DNA from: Candidatus Eiseniibacteriota bacterium
GTDB lineage: Bacteria > Eisenbacteria > RBG-16-71-46 > SZUA-252
Direction: 5' to 3'
Length of the DNA stretch: 56,735 nt
Assembly: GCA_005893265.1 (NCBI GenBank)
Contig: VBOX01000084.1
Span: forward strand, 1 to 56,735
Part shown: positions 11,152 through 18,487 of the stretch, one piece after another
Position numbering within the stretch: position 1 is the stretch's first letter
Layout of the letters: each line of letters starts with the position of its first letter
The notes under the pieces: generated by a model
Database searches by the model: none
Seen by the model: the letters and a program-made list of their open reading frames with translations, nothing else
Told to the model about the DNA's origin: nothing
Made by a program: the position numbers and the translations under genes

Positions 11152-12702
11152 TCACTCCCACTCGATGGTCGCGGGAGGCTTGCTGCTGATATCGTAGACG
11201 ACCCGATTGACGCCCTGGACTTCGTTCACGATCCGGGACGAGACGCGGGCAAGGAATGTGTCCGGGAGCCGCGCCCAATCCGCCGTCATGCCGTCGCTCG
11301 AAGTGACGGCCCGAAGCGCCACGACCTGATCGTACGTCCTCCCGTCCCCCATCACCCCCACCGTGCGGACGGGCAAGAGCACCGCAAATGCTTGCCATAC
11401 TTTGTCATACAGCCCAGCCTTCCGGAGCTCGGTGATGAATATATCGTCAGCCAGAGACAGCGTCTTCACCGCTTCCGGGGTCACCGGACCCAAAATCCGT
11501 ACCGCAAGCCCGGGCCCCGGGAACGGATGCCGCTGGATGATCGCGGATGGTAGGCCGAGGAGCCTGCCTAACTCCCGGACCTCGTCCTTGAATAATTCCC
11601 GAAGGGGCTCAACAAGTTCCATTTTCATGTGCTCCGGAAGCCCCCCCACGTTGTGGTGGGACTTGATCTTCGCCGAGGGTCCCCGGGTCGAGGTGCTCTC
11701 GATCACGTCCGGATAGAGCGTGCCTTGGGCGAGGAGGTCCGCCCCGCCGGTCGTCCGAGCCGTGTCCTCGAACACATCGATGAACTGGGACCCGATGATT
11801 TTCCGTTTCTGCTCCGGATCCTCGACGCCGCGCAGGGCCGAGAAAAACCGCTCCCGAGCGTCCACCGTCAGAAGATCCCGGTCCAAGAGCTGTCCCATGG
11901 CGCGCGAAACCTGCTCCGCCTCCCCGAGCCGCAGGAGCCCGTGGTCGACGAAGACCGCGAGCACCTGGCCGGGGACCGCGCGATGGAGCAGCGCCGCCAC
12001 CACGGAGGAGTCGACGCCGCCGCTCAAGGCACAGAGGACGCGGCGCTTCCCCACCTGCGCGCGGATCTTCCCGATCTGTTCCTGCAAGACCTGCCCCATC
12101 GTCCAATCGCCGGAAAAGCCGCACACCTCGAACAGGAAGTTCTTGAGGATCCGGGTGCCCTGCGTTGAGTGCGCGACCTCGGGATGAAACATGACGGCGT
12201 AGACGCCGCGCCCGGGGTCCTCGACCGCGGCGACATCGACCGAGTCGGTGCGCGCAAGGCGCGTGAACCCTTGGGGCATGCTTTCCACGACGTCGCCGTG
12301 GCTCGCCCAAACGCGGCTGGTCCGCTCCACGCCCGCGAGGAGCCGTCCCTCGCGCTCGATCGCGAGCGTCGCCTCGCCGTACTCGCGCCGCGCGCTCGCC
12401 TTGACCCGGCCGCCCAGGTCGCGCGCGAGAAGTTGGAAGCCGTAGCAGATCCCGAGCACCGGAATGCCGAGCCCCAGAACCCCTTCGTCGAGACCCGGCG
12501 CGCCTTCCTCGAGCACGCTCCTCGGTCCCCCGGAGAGCACGATCCCCTTCGGGGCACGCCTCTCGATCTCCGCCCGCTTGAGCCGTGGGTCCACGACCTC
12601 CGCGTACACGCCGACCTCGCGCGCACGCCGCGCGATGAGCTGGGTGAACTGGGATCCGTAGTCGAGAATTAGGAGCAGCTCGTGGCTCAATGGAGGAAGC
12701 AC
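11152..12702 (-). CDS. guaA: GMP synthase (glutamine-hydrolysing)
   Basis: Final step of GMP synthesis: XMP + ATP + glutamine to GMP. The 516-residue product has the usual two-part layout: a class I glutamine amidotransferase domain with the nucleophile C86 in GICYGFQLL and the HPE motif near 172, then an ATP pyrophosphatase domain with the PP-loop LSGGVDSSV near 227 and the C-terminal dimerisation domain ending IEWE. The GTG start at 12702 overlaps the end of purH by 16 bp; a TTG four codons in is an alternative. It is the last gene of the purN-purC-purH-guaA unit and commits IMP-derived flux to guanine nucleotides. Confidence 0.97.
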   Translation of the reverse strand: MLPPLSHELLLILDYGSQFTQLIARRAREVGVYAEVVDPRLKRAEIERRAPKGIVLSGGPRSVLEEGAPGLDEGVLGLGIPVLGICYGFQLLARDLGGRVKASARREYGEATLAIEREGRLLAGVERTSRVWASHGDVVESMPQGFTRLARTDSVDVAAVEDPGRGVYAVMFHPEVAHSTQGTRILKNFLFEVCGFSGDWTMGQVLQEQIGKIRAQVGKRRVLCALSGGVDSSVVAALLHRAVPGQVLAVFVDHGLLRLGEAEQVSRAMGQLLDRDLLTVDARERFFSALRGVEDPEQKRKIIGSQFIDVFEDTARTTGGADLLAQGTLYPDVIESTSTRGPSAKIKSHHNVGGLPEHMKMELVEPLRELFKDEVRELGRLLGLPSAIIQRHPFPGPGLAVRILGPVTPEAVKTLSLADDIFITELRKAGLYDKVWQAFAVLLPVRTVGVMGDGRTYDQVVALRAVTSSDGMTADWARLPDTFLARVSSRIVNEVQGVNRVVYDISSKPPATIEWE

Positions 12703-14297
12703 CTTTCACCGGTTAGAAGCATCGCGACCCCGCGCGATTCGGCCGCCGCGATCGATTCCTCGTCGCGGACCGATCCGCCCGGCTGCGCGATGGCGGCGAT
12801 TCCCGCCTTGGCGGCCATCTCAACCGAATCGGGGAACGGAAAAAAGGCGTCCGAGCAGAGAATCGCGCCGCGGACGTCGTGCCCCGAGCGCTCCGCCTTG
12901 AGGAGCGCGAGGCGCACCGCGTCCACCCGCGACGATTGCCCCGCCCCGATCCCGAGCGTACGACCGTCCCGAGCGATCACGATGGCGTTCGAGATGACGT
13001 GCCGCGTCACGCGCCATGCGAACCTCAGATCGCGTTCCTCCGCTTCCGTAGGCCGTTTCGCCGTCACCGTCATCCAGCTCTGGAATTGCGGCGGATTGGG
13101 AGGTGTCTCCGCGAGCAGTCCCCCGAGGAGGCTCCGCGTCGCCAGCGCGTCGGCCGCCCCGCGCAGGAGATCCGGAACCTCGAGCACCACCAGATTCTTG
13201 CGCATCTTCTCGAGCCGCGCCGGCGACACGGCGATCTCCGGCGCGAGCACGACCTCGAGAAAGGTGGTTCCAATTCCCTCGAGCGCCGCGTCGTCGAGCG
13301 GGCGGTTCAGCCCGAGAATCCCGCCGAACGCCGAGAGCGGATCCGCGTCGCGCGCCAGGGCGAGCGCTTCGGCGACCGTCGCCGCGACGGCGGCTCCGGC
13401 GGGATTCCGGTGCTTCACGACGACGGCCGCAGGCTCCTCGAACTCGTGAAGCAACCCGAGCGCGGACTCCACATCGAGAAAATTATTATAGGAGAGCGTC
13501 TTCCCCCGAAGCTGGGTCAGGGCCTCGATGCGCCCCCCCTCTTCGGGCGCGTAGATAGCGCCCTCCTGCCCTGGGTTCTCCCCGTAACGCAGCTTCTGCA
13601 GCAGGCGGTAGCGCCGCTCGATCCGCTCCGGGACGCTCCGGGGCCCGGCCGCGAGCGCGGTGACGCCTCCTGGGGACGGCGCCCCCGTGCCGCCGTTCAC
13701 CGAGCCGGAAGCGAGGTGGCGGGCGATCGCCGCGTCGTACGAGGAGGTCCGCTCGAAGGCGCGCCGCGCGAAGTCCCGGGCCATCTCCGCCGGAACCGAC
13801 CCGCGCCCGCGGTCCAGAGCGGCGAGCACCTCGGGGTACTGGGTCGTGCTCACGACGACGAGCACGTGGGCGTGATTCTTCGCCGCCGCCCGGATCAAGG
13901 CGGGGCCTCCGATGTCGATCTGCTCGATGACTTCGGCGTCGGGGGTTCCCGCGCGCCCGGCGGTCCCTTCGAAGGGATAGAGGTTCACCACCACCAATTC
14001 GATCGAGACGATTCCGTGGCGGTGACGCTCCTCCTCGTCCGCGGCGAGGCCGCGCCGATACAGAATCCCGCCGTGCACGGCGGGATGGAGGGTTTTCACG
14101 CGGCCACCGAAGAGCTCCGGATAGCCGGTGACTTCGGTGATGTCCCGCACCGAGACCCCGGCGTCCTTGAGCGCCGCGGCGGTGCCGCCGGTCGAGACGA
14201 TCTTCACCCCGTGGCGCGCGAGCCCGTTCGCGAACTCAACCAGACCTGTCTTGTCGGAGACGGAAAGGAGCGCGCGCCCGATCCGGATTTCCTTCAC
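12687..14297 (-). CDS. purH: Bifunctional AICAR formyltransferase/IMP cyclohydrolase
   Basis: Catalyses the last two steps of IMP synthesis. The 536-residue product begins with the MGS-like cyclohydrolase domain (LLSVSDKTGL, STGGTAAAL, GGRVKTLHPAVHGGIL) and ends with the AICAR transformylase domain (KLRYGENPGQEGA, KHRNPAGAAV, LNRPLD, FPFPDSVE). The normally conserved Cys of the KHxNPCG motif is Ala here. The open frame continues far upstream, but that stretch is antisense-like noise over purC; the start is GTG 14297, overlapping the purC stop as GTGA. Confidence 0.96.
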   Translation of the reverse strand: MKEIRIGRALLSVSDKTGLVEFANGLARHGVKIVSTGGTAAALKDAGVSVRDITEVTGYPELFGGRVKTLHPAVHGGILYRRGLAADEEERHRHGIVSIELVVVNLYPFEGTAGRAGTPDAEVIEQIDIGGPALIRAAAKNHAHVLVVVSTTQYPEVLAALDRGRGSVPAEMARDFARRAFERTSSYDAAIARHLASGSVNGGTGAPSPGGVTALAAGPRSVPERIERRYRLLQKLRYGENPGQEGAIYAPEEGGRIEALTQLRGKTLSYNNFLDVESALGLLHEFEEPAAVVVKHRNPAGAAVAATVAEALALARDADPLSAFGGILGLNRPLDDAALEGIGTTFLEVVLAPEIAVSPARLEKMRKNLVVLEVPDLLRGAADALATRSLLGGLLAETPPNPPQFQSWMTVTAKRPTEAEERDLRFAWRVTRHVISNAIVIARDGRTLGIGAGQSSRVDAVRLALLKAERSGHDVRGAILCSDAFFPFPDSVEMAAKAGIAAIAQPGGSVRDEESIAAAESRGVAMLLTGERCFLH

Positions 14298-15196
14298 CGG
14301 CCGCGTGGGCTCCCTACGATCGTGGCGAGGGCTTCCTCGTATCGGCGGCTTGTCTTCTCCAGGACTTCGTCGGGAAGACGCGGCGGGGGCGGAGTGCGGT
14401 CCCAGCGGATCGAGTCGAGATAGTCGCGGATCACCTGCTTGTCGAAGCTGTCCTGAGCGACTCCCTCCCGGTAGCCTTCCGCCGGCCAGTATCGGGAGGA
14501 ATCGGGAGACAGCGCTTCGTCGATCCAGAGGGGGCCTTGGTCGCGCTCTCCGAACTCGAACTTGGTGTCGGCGAGGATGAATCCACGCTCGAGTGCGTGC
14601 GCCGCCGCGGTCTGGTAGATGGCGAAGCTCGTCTCCCGGAGCTTTTCCGCGACGGAGGCGCCGACGATCGATGCCATCCGCTCGAAGGTGATGTTCTCGT
14701 CGTGTCCCTCGCTCGCCTTCGTGGCGGGCGTGAAGATAGGCTGCGGAAGCTTCGAGGAGAGCTTGAGCCCCGGCGGGAGCTTGACCCCGCAGACTTCGCC
14801 GGTGGCCTGATACTCCTTCCAACCCGACCCCGCGAGGTAGCCGCGCACGACGCATTCCACGTCGTACCGCTTCGCGCGCCGGACAAGCATGGAGCGGCCC
14901 TCAAGGAGCGCCGGATACCGTGAGAACGGCTCCGGGAGCGACGCGACTTCGGTGGTGATGTAATGACTCGGCGTGAGGTCGCGGAGCTTCTCGAACCAGA
15001 AGCGGGAGATCTGCGTGAGCACCCGCCCCTTGCCCGGAATCCCCTCCTCCAGGACAACGTCGTACGCCGAGACCCGGTCGGTAGCCACGATGAGGAGGGA
15101 GTCGCCCAGGTCGTACAGGTCGCGAACTTTCCCCGAGTAATCGGGCTTGCGTCCGGGGATCTCGACCTGGCGAAGCGCGCGCTCCACCGCTTTCAT
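14294..15196 (-). CDS. purC: SAICAR synthase (phosphoribosylaminoimidazole-succinocarboxamide synthase)
   Basis: Joins CAIR and aspartate with ATP to form SAICAR in purine synthesis. At 300 residues it belongs to the longer form, similar in length to the yeast-type enzyme, rather than the roughly 240-residue bacterial form. Signature parts: YSGKVRDLYDLGD, ATDRVSAYDVVL, the YLAGSGWKEY segment, ADTKFEFG and DSSRYWPAEGY. ATG 15196 is preceded by GGAGG in the tail of purN, one base after the purN stop. The stop overlaps purH. Confidence 0.97.
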   Translation of the reverse strand: MKAVERALRQVEIPGRKPDYSGKVRDLYDLGDSLLIVATDRVSAYDVVLEEGIPGKGRVLTQISRFWFEKLRDLTPSHYITTEVASLPEPFSRYPALLEGRSMLVRRAKRYDVECVVRGYLAGSGWKEYQATGEVCGVKLPPGLKLSSKLPQPIFTPATKASEGHDENITFERMASIVGASVAEKLRETSFAIYQTAAAHALERGFILADTKFEFGERDQGPLWIDEALSPDSSRYWPAEGYREGVAQDSFDKQVIRDYLDSIRWDRTPPPPRLPDEVLEKTSRRYEEALATIVGSPRGR

Positions 15197-15197
15197 G

Positions 15198-15863
15198 TCA
15201 TTTCCTCCGATCGGCGCCGGCAGCCGCGGGCGGGTTCTTGGACTGTCCGGGATCGATTGTGACCCGATGCCCCTCGCGGTGAACCGCGCCGCGCTGGATC
15301 AGTCGTATGGCTTCGACGTACAGGCGATGCTCCAGAGGAAGCAGCCGCTCCGAGAGAGTCTTCTCCGTGTCGCCGGGCAGGACCTCCAAGGGCGCCTGAA
15401 GCAGGATCGGCCCCGTGTCCATTCCTGAGTCCACGAAGTGGACCGTCGCTCCGGTCACCCGAACGCCCGCTTCGATGGCCTGGCGCTGTGCGTTGAGGCC
15501 GCGGAACGCGGGGAGCAGCGCCGGGTGCACGTTGAGGATCGGCGCCGAAGCACGATCGAGAAACTCCGGTCCGAGCAGGCGCATGAAACCGCAAAGGGCG
15601 ATCAGGTCGATCCGATCATCGCTTGCGATCTTGAGGAGCGTCCGCTCTGCTTCCGGACCCAAGGACGCACCCCTCGTCGTCGGACTAAGCACCTGGGTTG
15701 ACACGCCAAGCGCGCCGGCCTCACCAAGGACCGCGGCGTCCGGCCGATCGCTCACGACGCGAACCACTTCCCCCGAGATTCTGCCGTCCCGCGTCGCCTC
15801 GATCAGGTTGACCGCGTGGGTCCCCCGACCGGAGGCCAGAACGAGCAGCCGCAGCGACTTCAC
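15198..15863 (-). CDS. purN: Phosphoribosylglycinamide formyltransferase (folate-dependent)
   Basis: Transfers a formyl group from 10-formyl-tetrahydrofolate to GAR in de novo purine synthesis. The 221-residue product shows the N-terminal LLVLASGRGTHAVNL phosphate-binding region, the catalytic NVHPALLPAF motif (Asn and His) and HFVDSGMDTGPIL with the catalytic Asp. GTG 15863 lies immediately downstream of a good -10 box, with no separate ribosome-binding site, so the mRNA may start at the start codon. It heads the purN-purC-purH-guaA operon. Confidence 0.96.
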   Translation of the reverse strand: MKSLRLLVLASGRGTHAVNLIEATRDGRISGEVVRVVSDRPDAAVLGEAGALGVSTQVLSPTTRGASLGPEAERTLLKIASDDRIDLIALCGFMRLLGPEFLDRASAPILNVHPALLPAFRGLNAQRQAIEAGVRVTGATVHFVDSGMDTGPILLQAPLEVLPGDTEKTLSERLLPLEHRLYVEAIRLIQRGAVHREGHRVTIDPGQSKNPPAAAGADRRK

Positions 15864-15870
15864 CTACTTA

Positions 15871-15899
15871 CGTATACCATCGGAACCGGGCCTTCTCAA
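15871..15899 (-). promoter_or_regulatory. Promoter of the purine operon, possibly leaderless
   Basis: Minus strand: -35 TTGAGA (15899-15894), 17-bp spacer, -10 TATACG (15876-15871). Seven bases (TAAGTAG) separate the -10 box from the purN GTG at 15863, so the expected transcription start falls on or next to the start codon. The -35 box overlaps the end of comEC. No PurR-like or riboswitch structure fits in this space. Confidence 0.6.
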
Positions 15900-18433
15900 G
15901 GGGATTGTCCCGAAGGAGTTAGCGCCGGATTCGTGTCCCATCGGACGAACTCGGGAGCCGGATGGGCGCGGGTCGATACCCAGGCGCCGTGCGGGGCGAA
16001 GGTGAGGCGAATCGCGCCCTCCTGGTCCGTCCTGAAAACCCGCGCCCCCCGGAGCAGGTAGCGGCCCACGGTGGCTCGGTCCGGGTGACCGAAACGGTTT
16101 CGCTCGCCGCACGAGATGAGCGCGATTCGGGGACGCGTTGCGGCGACCCAGGCCGAGTCGCTCGAAGTCTTGCTTCCGTGATGCGGCACTTTCATCACCT
16201 GGGCGATCCCGATCTTCCACCGGAGCGACGCTTCGGCTTCCCGCTCGACGTCGCCTGAGAGGCAAATCTCCGCGCCTCCCATTTCGAGAAAGGCCACCAG
16301 GGAACGATTGTTCTCTTCCGCGTTTGCGGAGCGCCCGGCGGGTAGCCCGCGGTCGGCTCCGAGGATCCGAAGCCGCGATCCTCCTTCCAGGACGAAGCTC
16401 GTATCCGCCCGGATGGCCACAGGGGCCCCTCCCGCGCGCGCGAGCCCGAGCTGGATCGCGCCTCGCCAAGCCCCGCCCGGGTCGCGCCCGTTCTCGCAGA
16501 GCGACCGCAAGTATCCTCGCCCGGCTAGCCAAGCGAGCCCGCCGTAGTGATCGCGGTGCGCGTGGGAGAGGATCGCGGTATGGATGCGAGTGATGCCTTC
16601 CGCCCGCAGGGCCGGCTCCACCGCAAGGCGCCCTTCGTCCCGCGACTCCGTCGAAGGACCGGCATCGACCAGGATCGCCGCGCCCGGCGCATGGGCGACC
16701 ACCGCGTCCCCCTGACCGACATCGATCACAAGCATCCACGCCTCGCGCCGCTCCGGCCCGCGACCGACCGCGAAGGGCACGGTCCAAGCGAGGACCAGGG
16801 CGAAGAGGGCGCACCATTGCGCCGTCCTGCGATCGCGAGGGCGGCGCTCGACTCGCGCGTGTTCCCACGCGGCCGCCGCGAGCAGGAGCGCGAGGAGGCT
16901 GGCCGCGATCGCCGCCGGCGGCGGAAGTGCGCGCGCGGGGAGGGGTGGAATCACAGCCGCGACCCGCGCGGTGAGCCAGAGCATGAGAAGACCCGAGGCT
17001 TCGACCGATCCAGCCGCGACCTGCCCGAGGGGCGGAATCAAGAACGCGCACCCTAGGTGGAGGAGGAGCGCGGCCATGAACGCGCCGCAAAGCGGGATGA
17101 CGGCCAAATTGAGAACGAGCCCCGCCACCGGCACCGCCCCGAATTGAAGGACCTGGATCCCGAGCGTCCCCGCTTCGGCGAACGCGCTCTGCCGCGCGAG
17201 CGAGAGAAGCCATTCCATAGCGCCGCGCACGCGCCGGAGGGACCCGCGCCCCCCGAAGCCCTCGGGGATGGCGAGACGGAACCCGCCGGATGCGGAGAGC
17301 CCCAGGACCGCGGCGAAGGAAAGCTGGAACCCCGGATCCGCGAGCACGTCCGGATTGCCGAGGTGGAGCAGGAGCCCCGCGAGGCCCCATCCCGCGAAAG
17401 GCCGGATCGCCGATCCGCGCATCCGCGCCGCGCGTATCGCGGTCCATAGGATCGCGGAGCGGACCGCCGACGCCGGCGCGCCGACGAGGAGTACGTAGCC
17501 CCAAAGCGAGATCAGCTCGATCCAGAGCGCGGGCGTCGCCTGGAGCCGGACCGCCACCGCGACGGTGGCCACGATCCCAGCGAGCACGCAAACGTGCAAG
17601 CCCGAGATGGAGAGAATGTGGATTGTTCCGCCGTCGCGAAAGGCATCACGGATCGAAGGTGCGATTCCCGAGCGGTCGCCGAGCGCCATCCCGCGTGCTA
17701 GGGCCGCGACGGGTGGGCAGAGATCGCGCGAGAATATCCCCGCCAGGCGGTGACGCAGGAGCCCGCTCCAGGGAATGCCGGAGTCGGGTGGGTCCGCGAG
17801 CACGGTCACGGTCGCTGGGTCCACGTCCACGGTGCCCGCGATGTGGAGCCGCTCGAGCCACCGCCCGGGGGCCGCGGATCCCGGATTCCGTGCATCCTCG
17901 GGCGGACGATATTCTCCCTCGAGCCTCACCGAGAGCCCGGGCGTAGCCCACGCCGGCGCGAACCCGTCCTCGCCCCATCGGAGCAGAAGCATGGACTTGC
18001 ATGGAGAGGAAGCGCGTCCGACGCGCACGAGCGTCGCTTCGAGCACCATGGTGGGTTGTGGGGCGTCGGCGGCAACGGAGTCGAGCACCCGCCCCTCGAT
18101 CTCGATCCGAACGGCGCGAGGATGGACAGGAAGCGGCGCCGCCATCCGGTCCGCCTCGGCCCCGAGTGTCCCTCCAGCGGCGATAAGCGCGGCGATCCCG
18201 GTGACGATCTCGAGACGCCGGAGCCAAACCGCTGCAAGGACCCGCGCGTTGTAACGGCTCCCCGCGCAAGCCGCGCCGAGCGAAGCTGTCGCGAGAAGGA
18301 AGGCCGCAAACCGGGACGGCTCCTCGACTGCGGCCGGTATCGGCGCGCTCGCAGCGAGCGCATGCCCCAGCAGTAGACAGAGCCAAAGGGAGACCGGCGC
18401 GGGGACGCAAAACGACGCCGGAATCGGCCGCAT
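15896..18433 (-). CDS. comEC: ComEC/Rec2-family DNA uptake channel with C-terminal metallo-beta-lactamase domain
   Basis: Inner-membrane protein expected to carry one strand of transforming DNA into the cytoplasm. The 845-residue product begins with hydrophobic helices and a DUF4131-like OB region, followed by the Competence domain (DGGTIHILSISGLHVCVLAG, the family hallmark) with multiple membrane segments. The C-terminal third is a metallo-beta-lactamase fold: VIDVGQGDAVV, then SHAHRDHYGGL, then SGDVE and VPHHGS. Both modules are intact, suggesting competence, though no other com genes are in the window. It lies between the PEGA protein gene (54 bp) and purN (32 bp). Confidence 0.92.
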   Translation of the reverse strand: MRPIPASFCVPAPVSLWLCLLLGHALAASAPIPAAVEEPSRFAAFLLATASLGAACAGSRYNARVLAAVWLRRLEIVTGIAALIAAGGTLGAEADRMAAPLPVHPRAVRIEIEGRVLDSVAADAPQPTMVLEATLVRVGRASSPCKSMLLLRWGEDGFAPAWATPGLSVRLEGEYRPPEDARNPGSAAPGRWLERLHIAGTVDVDPATVTVLADPPDSGIPWSGLLRHRLAGIFSRDLCPPVAALARGMALGDRSGIAPSIRDAFRDGGTIHILSISGLHVCVLAGIVATVAVAVRLQATPALWIELISLWGYVLLVGAPASAVRSAILWTAIRAARMRGSAIRPFAGWGLAGLLLHLGNPDVLADPGFQLSFAAVLGLSASGGFRLAIPEGFGGRGSLRRVRGAMEWLLSLARQSAFAEAGTLGIQVLQFGAVPVAGLVLNLAVIPLCGAFMAALLLHLGCAFLIPPLGQVAAGSVEASGLLMLWLTARVAAVIPPLPARALPPPAAIAASLLALLLAAAAWEHARVERRPRDRRTAQWCALFALVLAWTVPFAVGRGPERREAWMLVIDVGQGDAVVAHAPGAAILVDAGPSTESRDEGRLAVEPALRAEGITRIHTAILSHAHRDHYGGLAWLAGRGYLRSLCENGRDPGGAWRGAIQLGLARAGGAPVAIRADTSFVLEGGSRLRILGADRGLPAGRSANAEENNRSLVAFLEMGGAEICLSGDVEREAEASLRWKIGIAQVMKVPHHGSKTSSDSAWVAATRPRIALISCGERNRFGHPDRATVGRYLLRGARVFRTDQEGAIRLTFAPHGAWVSTRAHPAPEFVRWDTNPALTPSGQSP

Positions 18434-18487
18434 GCAGACATCGTCCGCGGGGGGGTTTGTGCGCGCGCGGCGGGAGGCTGGGCCGCG

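Noticed and set aside
15864-17591. 575-codon minus-strand open frame inside comEC
   Set aside because: It is a second frame over the comEC coding region; comEC has the Competence and metallo-beta-lactamase motifs.
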